NCBI GenBank assembly: GCA_949745795.1 | Contig: CATKAZ010000112.1 | Location: 1-55,598, forward strand | Source: an uncultured Oscillospiraceae bacterium | GTDB taxonomy: Bacteria > Bacillota > Clostridia > Oscillospirales > Ruminococcaceae | DNA length: 55,598 nt | Reading direction: 5' to 3' | Shown here: piece by piece, positions 38,571 through 48,688 of the stretch | Layout: each line of letters begins with the position of its first letter | Numbering within the stretch: position 1 is the stretch's first letter | Translations under genes and position numbers: made by a program | Notes under the pieces: model-generated | Told to the model about the DNA's origin: nothing | Seen by the model: only the letters and a program-made list of their open reading frames with translations | Databases searched by the model: none

Positions 38571-40106
38571 ATGAATCATCAGCTTTGTTTAATTTTAAAT
38601 TTCGGCGGTCAGTATAATCAGCTGATTGCAAGAAGAGTGCGTGAATGCGGAGTTTACTGTGAGGTTATCAGCCGTAAAACTCCAATTGAAGAAATAAAGA
38701 AAAGAAAACCGACAGGTATAATTTTTACAGGCGGTCCAAACAGCGTATACGCTGAAAATGCTCCCAGAATTGAAAAGGAAATTTTTGAACTTGATATTCC
38801 TGTTCTTGGCATCTGTTATGGCTGTCAGCTTATGGCATACACTTTGGGAGGTACTGTATCTACAGCTGAAATGAGAGAATACGGCAAAACTGAAACAAAT
38901 TACGATATACAAAGTAAACTTTTCAATAACCTGCCTGAAACAGGAATTTCATGGATGAGCCATACTGATTACATATCAAAGCTCCCTGATGGTTTCAAGT
39001 CGTCTGCACATTCCGATTCTTGTCCGGCAGCTGCTATTGAAAATGAAGATAAAAAGTTGTATGGCATTCAGTTCCATCCGGAAGTTAATCATACTGAAAA
39101 CGGCGTGGCTATGCTTAAAAACTTCCTCTATAATGTCTGTGGATTCACAGGTGACTGGTCTATGGAAAACTATGTTAAAACAGCCATTGCCGATATCCGT
39201 GCTAAAGTCGGAGATAAAAAAGTTCTGCTGGCACTGTCAGGAGGAGTTGACAGTTCTGTTGCAGCAGCTCTTCTTTCAAAAGCTGTCGGAAATCAGGTGA
39301 CAAGTATTTTTGTAGACCATGGATTTTTAAGAAAAAATGAAGGCGATGAAGTTGAACAAGCTTTTGCCGACTGGGATATTAATTTTATCAGAATAGACGC
39401 TTCAAAGCGTTTTATGGAAAAATTAAAAGGCATTTCCGATCCGGAACAAAAAAGAAAAATTATAGGTGCTGAATTTATAAATGTATTTGAAGAGGAAGCC
39501 AAGAAAATCGGTACTGTAGACTATTTTGTTCAAGGAACTATTTATCCGGACGTTATCGAAAGCGGTGACGATGACGAAGCAGCTGTTATAAAATCGCACC
39601 ACAATGTAGGCGGTCTACCCGATCACGTTGATTTCAAGGAAATTATAGAACCCCTAAGACTTCTCTTCAAGGATGAGGTTAGAAAGTTAGGAACAGAGCT
39701 TGGTCTGCCTTATGAACTGGTAAGCCGTCAGCCGTTCCCCGGTCCGGGACTTGCAATCAGAATTATCGGTGATCTTGACGAAAACAAAGTTAAAACTCTT
39801 CAGGAAGCAGACTATATTTTCCGTGAAGAAATTGCAAAAGCCGGTATGAATAAGGACATTCATCAGTATTTTGCAGTACTTACAAATACCAGGACAGTAG
39901 GTGTTATGGGTGACGCAAGAACGTACGATTATGTTCTTGCTCTCAGAGGAGTTACTACAACCGATTTCATGACTGCCGATTTTGCAAAAATACCGTATGA
40001 TATACTTGAAAAAATATCTGCCAGAATAGTTAATGAAGTAAAAAATGTAAATAGAATAGTTTATGATATTACTACTAAACCACCTGCATCAATAGAGTGG
40101 GAGTAA
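38571..40106 (+). CDS. guaA: GMP synthase (glutamine-hydrolysing)
   Basis: 511 residues: an N-terminal class I glutamine amidotransferase ([15 protein letters not shown] with the catalytic Cys, then [12 protein letters not shown] with His and Glu), then the ATP-pyrophosphatase domain with the P-loop [14 protein letters not shown] and the C-terminal dimer domain ending [11 protein letters not shown]. It aminates XMP to GMP. AAAGGAG precedes the ATG. No purine riboswitch is visible in the 60-nt leader. Confidence 0.98.
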   Translation: MNHQLCLILNFGGQYNQLIARRVRECGVYCEVISRKTPIEEIKKRKPTGIIFTGGPNSVYAENAPRIEKEIFELDIPVLGICYGCQLMAYTLGGTVSTAEMREYGKTETNYDIQSKLFNNLPETGISWMSHTDYISKLPDGFKSSAHSDSCPAAAIENEDKKLYGIQFHPEVNHTENGVAMLKNFLYNVCGFTGDWSMENYVKTAIADIRAKVGDKKVLLALSGGVDSSVAAALLSKAVGNQVTSIFVDHGFLRKNEGDEVEQAFADWDINFIRIDASKRFMEKLKGISDPEQKRKIIGAEFINVFEEEAKKIGTVDYFVQGTIYPDVIESGDDDEAAVIKSHHNVGGLPDHVDFKEIIEPLRLLFKDEVRKLGTELGLPYELVSRQPFPGPGLAIRIIGDLDENKVKTLQEADYIFREEIAKAGMNKDIHQYFAVLTNTRTVGVMGDARTYDYVLALRGVTTTDFMTADFAKIPYDILEKISARIVNEVKNVNRIVYDITTKPPASIEWE

Positions 40107-40173
40107 TTTTATAGTTAATAATCTAACTCATTTTGTAAAAATTCATTACCTTAAAACTTTTCTACTCTAATCC

Positions 40174-40201
40174 TTGACATAATGTAAAATACCAATAAAA
40201 T
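40174..40201 (+). promoter_or_regulatory. Promoter of the VOC-family gene
   Basis: TTGACA (40174-40179), 16 bp, TAAAAT (40196-40201), about 110 bp before the ATG at 40311. Confidence 0.6.
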
Positions 40202-40256
40202 AAGAATTTTCTTATAAAAAATAGACCATATGATATTTATTAATCATAAGGTCTAT
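40200..40256 (+). promoter_or_regulatory. Two inverted repeats at the start of the VOC-gene transcript
   Basis: ATAAGAA-TT-TTCTTAT (40200-40215) lies at the expected transcript start. A longer stem follows (AAAATAGACC ATATGAT / ATCATA AGGTCTATTT, 15 bp with one mismatch, loop 8 nt, 40218-40256). The first may be an operator; the second may be an attenuator or the guaA terminator, though its T run is short. Confidence 0.5.
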
Positions 40257-40310
40257 TTACATACTGAGATAAATTATATAGAAAAATCGAATTTTGAAGG
40301 GAGCTTTAAC

Positions 40311-40775
40311 ATGAAATATTCTAGTACGGTTATATCAGTAGCCGACATTAACTCTGCAAGAAAGTTTTATGAAGATTTATTCGGATTGGAAGTATTTCAG
40401 GATTACGGAAAAAATATCGCTTTTACTTGCGGTTTAGCTTTACAGCAAGACTTTAACTGGCTTGTTGGTTTATCTAAAGACGATATATTGAATAAATCTA
40501 ATAATATGGAAATATGTTTTGAAGAACAAAACTTCGATGATTTCTTAAATAAACTGAAAATGTACCCCAATATAAAGTATTTGGGTGATATGATTGAACA
40601 TAGTTGGGGGCAACGTGTTATTCGATTTTATGATTTAGACGGTCATATAGTAGAAGTTGGAGAAGATATGAAAATGGTTGTAAATCGTTTTCTTGCTTCC
40701 GGCATGACTATGGAAGAAGTGTCTGCAAAAATGGATGTTTCAATAGCAGATTTAACAAGGCTGCTGAACAGCTAA
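40311..40775 (+). CDS. VOC-family (glyoxalase/bleomycin-resistance-like) protein
   Basis: 154 residues. The VOC pattern is clear: STVISVADINSARKFYEDLFGLEVFQDYGKNIAF and the metal-site Glu block RVIRFYDLDGHIVEVGEDM. The last ~35 residues (GMTMEEVSAKMDVSIADLTRLLN) resemble a small helix-turn-helix and are unusual on a VOC domain, though seen in some clostridial members. Substrate unknown. GGGAG precedes the ATG at 40311; the longer frame begins inside the leader hairpin. It stands alone between guaA and the thioredoxin island. Confidence 0.8.
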   Translation: MKYSSTVISVADINSARKFYEDLFGLEVFQDYGKNIAFTCGLALQQDFNWLVGLSKDDILNKSNNMEICFEEQNFDDFLNKLKMYPNIKYLGDMIEHSWGQRVIRFYDLDGHIVEVGEDMKMVVNRFLASGMTMEEVSAKMDVSIADLTRLLNS

Positions 40776-40842
40776 ATTGTATAATCCTCTTAAGATCTGA
40801 TTATTATTCGTTGTGTATATTTCAGTAATATACGGTTTCTCA

Positions 40843-41154
40843 TTATGTCAATAACTGAATTAAACGTTCCTTTGACTGATATCCAACAACTGTTTCTTTA
40901 ATTTTTCCATTTTTAAAAATCATTATAGTAGGAATACTTGTAATACGAAACGCAGACGCAAGTTCCGGCTGTTCATCTACGTTGATCTTACCAACCTTAA
41001 CTTTCCCGGTATATTCTTTTGCAATTTCCTCAATAATGGGTGCCACCATTTTACACGGGCCGCACCATGCTGCCCAGAAATCCACCAGAACAGGTACTTC
41101 TGATTTTAATACCTCATTTTGAAAATTTTCAGTAGTCAATGTTATTTCATACAT
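40843..41154 (-). CDS. trxA: Thioredoxin
   Basis: 103 residues with the active site FWAAWCGPCKMVAPI and the cis-Pro IPTIMIF. It reduces protein disulfides. AAGGAGG precedes the ATG at 41154, which is 13 nt past the stop of the FTR beta-like gene, so the two form a short operon. This pairing suggests electrons reach thioredoxin from ferredoxin rather than NADPH. Confidence 0.96.
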   Translation of the reverse strand: MYEITLTTENFQNEVLKSEVPVLVDFWAAWCGPCKMVAPIIEEIAKEYTGKVKVGKINVDEQPELASAFRITSIPTIMIFKNGKIKETVVGYQSKERLIQLLT

Positions 41155-41167
41155 AATAAATTCCTCC

Positions 41168-41365
41168 TTATTTTGATTTATAATACAGCATACAGTGGCA
41201 GTAACCCTCAAAGTTAGGGTCTTCTATTTGCTCTCGAAATTCTTTGCACATACATTTATTTTCTTCTGTTTTTTCCATACGGCATGGACAATATCCGCCT
41301 TTTTCAGCAAGTCCTTCTTTTACCGATTTTACAATTTCTTTGTTGGAATTAAGCATAATTTTCAT
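41168..41365 (-). CDS. Ferredoxin-thioredoxin reductase catalytic (beta) subunit-like protein
   Basis: 65 residues. Three Cys pairs appear as CPC-x9-CMC-x15-CHC, with the C-terminal EDPNFEGYCHCMLYYK block typical of the FTR catalytic family (a [4Fe-4S] cluster next to a redox disulfide). The spacing differs from the chloroplast/cyanobacterial form (CPC-x16-CPC-x8-CHC) and no alpha subunit is nearby. AAGGAGG lies 9 nt before the ATG at 41365. Directly upstream of trxA, it probably reduces that thioredoxin. Confidence 0.85.
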   Translation of the reverse strand: MKIMLNSNKEIVKSVKEGLAEKGGYCPCRMEKTEENKCMCKEFREQIEDPNFEGYCHCMLYYKSK

Positions 41366-41397
41366 AATATTTAACCTCCTTGTCGGTTTCTGATTAT

Positions 41398-41439
41398 AGT
41401 ATAACAAATCATAAAATTTATTACTGTAACTTTGTCACA
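41398..41439 (-). promoter_or_regulatory. Promoter of FTR-trxA with a CRP/FNR-like palindrome near -41
   Basis: The palindrome TGTAACTTTGTCACA (41425-41439) has arms TGTAAC / GTCACA. On the minus strand an extended -10 TGTTATACT (hexamer 41403-41398) puts transcription start near 41391 and the palindrome centre near -41, the class II position for CRP/FNR activators. An overlapping TATAAT at 41398-41393 would make it about -46. A Crp/Fnr gene is immediately upstream. Confidence 0.6.
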
Positions 41440-41455
41440 TTTCTCAATAAAAAAT

Positions 41456-41485
41456 AAAAGTTCCGCATTTTTTGCGGAACTTTTT
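41456..41485. terminator. Terminator after the Crp/Fnr gene
   Basis: The strong stem AAAAGTTCCGCA / TGCGGAACTTTT has T runs on both strands. It separates the NifX-Crp transcript from the FTR-trxA operon. Confidence 0.85.
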
Positions 41486-41488
41486 TAT

Positions 41489-42148
41489 TCATATCAGCTT
41501 TTTCAGCTCTGCTGTATTTTTAAGAATCACTGTTCCCCTTTTAAGTTCAACAAGACCGTCTGATGAAAAACGTTTCATCATTCTTGCAACAACCTCACGG
41601 GCAGAATTCACGTACTGTGCAATCTGTTCATGAGTCATTCTTATTTCTACACTGCCTGTGCGTTCGTATTCAGATATTAGAAATGATGCAAGACGACTGT
41701 CAAATCTTTCAAATAAAATCTGCTGCATTGTCCACATTACAGAGGAAAACCTTTCTGAAAGTGTTTCATACATATAACATCTAACAAAAATATTCTGATC
41801 GGTTAGTTTTCTGAAAGCTCCCGAATTCAATATCATTAATGTACAATCACTTTCGGCCTCCATATGTGTATCAAAAGTAATCTGATCAATTACACATGAA
41901 GAAGAAAGTACGCATGTTTCACCGCTTTCATAACGAAACAGCGTTATTTCCCTTCCCTCATCAGAAAGAATATACACTCGAATACTGCCATTGATAATAT
42001 AAATCATTCCAAGACAGGACTCTCTAAAACCGTATATATCTGTCCCCTTTGCATAACTTCTGATAACAGTACTGCGTAAAACAAGACTTTTTTCATTTTC
42101 ACTGAGTTTGCTCCAAAAAGGAATCAGCTTTGGATAATCATCTTTCAT
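41489..42148 (-). CDS. Crp/Fnr-family transcription regulator
   Basis: 219 residues: an N-terminal cyclic-nucleotide-like jelly roll (GTDIYGF...GSIRVYILSDEGREITLFRYESGETCVLSSSC) and a C-terminal winged helix with MTHEQIAQYVNSAREVVARMMKRFSSDGLVELKRG. There is no N-terminal FNR four-Cys cluster, but two Cys (SCLGM and TCVLSSSC) could sense redox or metal. It starts 5 nt past the stop of the DUF134-NifX gene; the ATG at 42148 is preferred over a TTG at 42157 that overlaps it. Likely targets: the palindrome upstream of FTR-trxA, and perhaps its own operon. Confidence 0.9.
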   Translation of the reverse strand: MKDDYPKLIPFWSKLSENEKSLVLRSTVIRSYAKGTDIYGFRESCLGMIYIINGSIRVYILSDEGREITLFRYESGETCVLSSSCVIDQITFDTHMEAESDCTLMILNSGAFRKLTDQNIFVRCYMYETLSERFSSVMWTMQQILFERFDSRLASFLISEYERTGSVEIRMTHEQIAQYVNSAREVVARMMKRFSSDGLVELKRGTVILKNTAELKKLI

Positions 42149-42153
42149 CAGAA

Positions 42154-42921
42154 TCAATGACAGCTATGATTTCCGCAGCCGTGTGAACCGCATGTATGAC
42201 CGCTATCGCCGTGTTCCCGTTCATGATGACTGCACTTTACATTGGGATCATAATAAAGAGTACCGCCAAGCAGAGATTTTACTGCTTCGTCTGCACTTCC
42301 TCCGACACCGCCGTAAAGCTTGATTCCTTCCTGTGTAAGGGCTGTTTGTGCACCTCCGCCAATACCTCCGCAGATAACAGTATCAACACTGTTCATTTTC
42401 AGAAATACTGCAAGAGCCCCATGACCGCTGCCCATTGTAGGCACAATTTCCTCTTTAATAATTTTTCCGTTCTCAACGTCATATAGCTTGAATTGTTCCG
42501 TATGACCGAAATGCTGAAAAATTTGTCCGTTTTCATAAGTAACTGCTATTCTCATCATATCATTTCCTTTCTTAGATAAACCCTGCATTTCATTATAATT
42601 TTGTTTTGGACATTCTCTGCCGCACTTTTTCCCTTCGCAGAGACGATAGCTGCCTCCGGAAACAATAAGGCGCTTCCCATTGACAATACTATCAGCAATT
42701 TTTGTTCGTGCACTATTATAGATTTCTGTTGCTGTTGTCCGTGCAATCTCCATTTGTACTGCTGCCTGATTATGGGTAAATTGTTCCAAATCCACTAGAC
42801 GAATTATTTCGTATTCATCAACCGTCAGCGTTATAATATCGTTGACTGCTATCCCTTCTGGATTAAAAACGACATATTCCGGTTCATTGCAAATCATTCT
42901 GCATCGTTTTGGTCTTGGCAT
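42154..42921 (-). CDS. DUF134 DNA-binding domain fused to NifX/NafY-type cofactor-binding domain with His/Cys tail
   Basis: 255 residues in three parts. Residues 1-105 match DUF134 (MPRPKRCRMICNEPEYVVFNP, then a sigma-70 region-4-like helix-turn-helix DEYEIIRLVDLEQFTHNQAAVQM). A dinitrogenase Fe-Mo-cofactor-binding domain follows from ~120 (MRIAVTYENGQIFQHFGHTEQFKLYDVENG ... GGIGGGAQTALTQEGIKLYGG). The last 27 residues hold seven His and four Cys, a likely metal-binding tail. No nitrogenase genes are visible, so this family more likely handles an Fe-S or metal cluster. It heads the transcript with the Crp/Fnr gene. Confidence 0.88.
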   Translation of the reverse strand: MPRPKRCRMICNEPEYVVFNPEGIAVNDIITLTVDEYEIIRLVDLEQFTHNQAAVQMEIARTTATEIYNSARTKIADSIVNGKRLIVSGGSYRLCEGKKCGRECPKQNYNEMQGLSKKGNDMMRIAVTYENGQIFQHFGHTEQFKLYDVENGKIIKEEIVPTMGSGHGALAVFLKMNSVDTVICGGIGGGAQTALTQEGIKLYGGVGGSADEAVKSLLGGTLYYDPNVKCSHHEREHGDSGHTCGSHGCGNHSCH

Positions 42922-42952
42922 ACTATATCTCCCCCGTTTCCGTCCATAGTCG

Positions 42953-42981
42953 ATTATAACACATTGTTAAAAATAAGTCAA
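42953..42981 (-). promoter_or_regulatory. Promoter of the DUF134-NifX-Crp transcript with internal palindrome
   Basis: TTGACT (42981-42976), 17 bp, TATAAT (42958-42953) with an extended TGT -10. The palindrome TAACACATTGTTA (42957-42969) lies between the boxes and is placed for repression, perhaps by the DUF134 domain itself. Nothing else stands out between 42982 and 43078. Confidence 0.65.
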
Positions 42982-43078
42982 GTATCCTATTCACAACAGT
43001 ATTAAATCTTTCCGTTTATACTTTCAACTTAAAATAAATAGAAAACTAGGTCTGATGATTATTTGTTATATTAGCCGC

Positions 43079-43930
43079 TTATATACTTCTCTTCTTTCTA
43101 TATTCCTTTGGAGCAATTCCTGCATGCTTATGAAACAACCGACTAAAGTACAACGAATTTTCATATCCTACTTGTGATGCAACTTCAGTAATGGAATAAT
43201 CTGTATTTTCAAGTAAACTCTGTGCATTTAACATTCTCAAAGACAAAATATATTGCAGCGGAGTTTGTCCGGTAAGCTGTTTAAAGCATCGGATAAACCA
43301 ACATACGCTTAAATTGCGTGATTTGGCATATTCATCAATATTTATCTCAGTATTGTAATTCTTTCGGAAATGATGCATTGCAAAGGTAATTTCTTTTTCC
43401 ATTGCATCGCTGAACTTTTGACGATTTTCAATATTTCGGCTTATAAGTATAAAGATATTACCTAGAAGTAAGGAAAGAAGTTCCTCATATCTTGGACGGC
43501 AAAGCTGTAGTTCCTGAATAATCTGTCCGAATAACCACTGATAGTCTGGCGATGTTCCGATATTCAAAATATTTCCTTCAATATGAATATTGTAATAGTC
43601 AAGGATTTTCTCGACTTCAGATCCTGTAAAATGAATCCAGTATACATCTGTCTTATCTTCCCTATAATAAACATAATACTGCGGTTCATCAGGTTCATAT
43701 ACAATAATATGTCCGGCAGTTACTGTTTTCTCTTTATCATCTATAAAAAAATGAGCTTTACCCGATGAAATATACAAAAGCTGATAATCCTTGCGTCCTT
43801 TAGGACGATTAGTTTCAACTTTTTCTCTTGTTTTAACACGATAATTACCACAGCTTGTTACAATAAGCGGTTTACTTCTATCAACAACTTCCGAAAGATG
43901 ATTGTTTAAATATGCTGCGTTGACATACAT
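43079..43930 (-). CDS. AraC-family regulator of the lactose operon
   Basis: 283 residues: an N-terminal AraC-type cupin sugar-sensing domain (KDYQLLYISSGKAHFFIDDKEKTVTAGHIIVYEPDEPQYY) and a C-terminal double helix-turn-helix (INIDEYAKSRNLSVCWFIRCFKQLTGQTPLQYILSLRM and ITEVASQVGYENSLYFSRLFHKHAGIAPKEYRKKR). It diverges from the lacS-like gene and is the obvious activator of that operon. AAGGAGG precedes the ATG. Confidence 0.92.
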   Translation of the reverse strand: MYVNAAYLNNHLSEVVDRSKPLIVTSCGNYRVKTREKVETNRPKGRKDYQLLYISSGKAHFFIDDKEKTVTAGHIIVYEPDEPQYYVYYREDKTDVYWIHFTGSEVEKILDYYNIHIEGNILNIGTSPDYQWLFGQIIQELQLCRPRYEELLSLLLGNIFILISRNIENRQKFSDAMEKEITFAMHHFRKNYNTEINIDEYAKSRNLSVCWFIRCFKQLTGQTPLQYILSLRMLNAQSLLENTDYSITEVASQVGYENSLYFSRLFHKHAGIAPKEYRKKRSI

Positions 43931-43967
43931 TTATAATCCTCCTTAAAAGCATTAAGCTATTTGTTCT

Positions 43968-43997
43968 ATTATAACACAGATAAAAAACCTTATTCAA
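43968..43997 (-). promoter_or_regulatory. Promoter of the AraC-family gene
   Basis: TTGAAT (43997-43992), 18 bp, TATAAT (43973-43968) with an extended TGT -10. The nearest operator repeat of the lac promoter begins 15 bp beyond its -35, so the two promoters can share control. Confidence 0.65.
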
Positions 43998-44011
43998 TAT
44001 ATGATTATATA

Positions 44012-44070
44012 ATTTTGTGCATAAACTCGATTATTTTGTGTATGGCATTCGTAAAAATACATGCTATAAT
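44012..44070 (+). promoter_or_regulatory. AraC-type operator half-sites and lac operon promoter
   Basis: Direct repeats ATTTTGTGCATAAAC (44012-44026) and ATTTTGTGTATGGC (44033-44046) start 21 bp apart, two helical turns. The second overlaps the -35 region of an extended -10 promoter (TGC TATAAT, 44065-44070) whose -35 (ATGGCA) is poor. This is the layout of an AraC class II activated promoter. A third copy of TGTGCATAAAC lies at 44213-44223. Confidence 0.7.
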
Positions 44071-44100
44071 GTAATTAAAGAAAACGGGTAAAGAAAAGAC

Positions 44101-44144
44101 GTCAGCCCTAAAAATATAAATAGCTATTTATAAATCTTACTGAC
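44101..44144. promoter_or_regulatory. Structured leader element with perfect 18-bp palindrome
   Basis: TATAAATAGCTATTTATA (44115-44132) is a perfect 18-bp palindrome, enclosed by GTCAG (44101-44105) and CTGAC (44140-44144). It lies in the transcribed leader, about 25-65 nt past the predicted start. It could be a DNA operator or an RNA hairpin. Confidence 0.5.
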
Positions 44145-44251
44145 AACCACGCTATAACAATTATAACTTTACATTCGGAATTAACACTTAAATAAAAAGA
44201 CTAATTTTATTATGTGCATAAACAGAATTATATTCAAAAAGGAGATTTAAT

Positions 44252-45643
44252 ATGGAACAAAAAAAATACCTGAGATGGTATAATAAAGTCGGATACGGCT
44301 CAGGAGATATAGCCGGAAACGTCGTATACGCATTACTTTCAGCATTCGTAATGATCTATCTGACAGATACTGTCGGATTGAATGCCGGTGTTGTAGGTAC
44401 TCTTATCGCAATATCAAAGATCTTTGACGGTATCAGTGATATCTTCTTTGGAGCATTAATCGACAAAACTAAAACAAAAATGGGTAAAGCAAAGCCTTGG
44501 ATGCTGTATGGCTACTTCGGCTGTGCTGTATGCTTAGTTGCAATATTCTGCATACCTATTGATATAGGAAAAAAAGCACAGTACGCATGGTTCTTTATTG
44601 CATACACACTTATTAACGCAGGCTTTTATACAGCCAATAATATTGCATATTCCGCATTGACAGCTCTAATTACCAAAAATAATCATGAACGTGTTCAAAT
44701 GGGTTCTATCCGTTTCATGTTCGCTTTCGGAACAAGTATGCTGATCCAAACTATTACCGTAGGTTTCGTTGGCAAGATGGGCGGCGGTGCAAATGCATGG
44801 AGAACAATTGCAATTGTATATGCAATAATAGGTGTAATTACAAATACAATCTCTGTTTTTTCAGTTAAAGAGCTTTCACCTGAAGAACTTGAAGAAGAGG
44901 AAAATGAAAAAGCGGAGAAAGCTAAAGAAGAAAAGTACAGTCTTATCGATGCATTTAAGCTTCTCATTCATAATAAATATTATCTCATGATCTGCGGTTC
45001 ATATATCTTAATGCAAATATACTCCGCAACACTTAACATGGGAATCTACTTCATGACATATGTTCTCAAAAATTCAGAACTCCTAGGTGTATTCTCATGG
45101 GCAATCAACATTCCGATGATCATTGGATTATTGTTTACACCAATGCTTGTAGCTAAGTTCAAAGGAATGTATAAACTGAACACAATGGGATATATACTGG
45201 GAACATTCGGCAGACTTGTAGTAGTCGCAGCAGGATACATGGGAAGCGTACCACTGATGCTTGTCGGAACAGCAATTGCAGCTATCGGTATGAGTCCCCT
45301 CCAGGGTGATATGAACGCTCTTATAGCAAACTGTTCAGAATATACCTACCTTAAGACCGGTAAAAGAGTTGACGGAACAATGTATTCCTGCACATCACTG
45401 GGAACAAAGCTTGGCGGAGGAATCGGTACTGCTCTTGCAGGCTGGCTGCTTGAGTTAAGCGGATACGTTGGCGGTGCAGAAGTTCAGAGTGAATCCTGCA
45501 TTAATATGCTTCACATTATGTATCTCTGGATTCCGATGGGAATTAATCTTATAATTACAATTATTCTCACAAGATTGAACGTTGAGAAAGCAAATGACAA
45601 ATTAAAAGCAAAAATGGCACAAAATCGTAAGGCGGAAGTCTAA
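44252..45643 (+). CDS. GPH-family sugar:cation symporter (probable lactose/galactoside permease)
   Basis: 463 residues, 12 predicted TM segments, with GPH hallmarks KVGYGSGDIAGNVVYALLSAFVMIYLTDTVG, the loop DKTKTKMGKAKPWMLYG and the later GTMYSCTSLGTKLGGGIGTALAGWLL block. A central Glu/Lys-rich loop separates TM6 and TM7. There is no C-terminal IIA domain, so it is not regulated like streptococcal LacS. First gene of the lac operon; AAAGGAG precedes the ATG. Lactose is inferred from the genes behind it. Confidence 0.9.
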   Translation: MEQKKYLRWYNKVGYGSGDIAGNVVYALLSAFVMIYLTDTVGLNAGVVGTLIAISKIFDGISDIFFGALIDKTKTKMGKAKPWMLYGYFGCAVCLVAIFCIPIDIGKKAQYAWFFIAYTLINAGFYTANNIAYSALTALITKNNHERVQMGSIRFMFAFGTSMLIQTITVGFVGKMGGGANAWRTIAIVYAIIGVITNTISVFSVKELSPEELEEEENEKAEKAKEEKYSLIDAFKLLIHNKYYLMICGSYILMQIYSATLNMGIYFMTYVLKNSELLGVFSWAINIPMIIGLLFTPMLVAKFKGMYKLNTMGYILGTFGRLVVVAAGYMGSVPLMLVGTAIAAIGMSPLQGDMNALIANCSEYTYLKTGKRVDGTMYSCTSLGTKLGGGIGTALAGWLLELSGYVGGAEVQSESCINMLHIMYLWIPMGINLIITIILTRLNVEKANDKLKAKMAQNRKAEV

Positions 45644-45661
45644 TATCCGCCTTACTAATAA

Positions 45662-48670
<3,009 letters not shown>

Positions 48671-48688
48671 AAAACAGAAAGGCAAAAT

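Noticed and set aside
40800..40840. Hairpin GTATATT / AATATAC after trxA as terminator
   Set aside because: Short AT stem without a T run.
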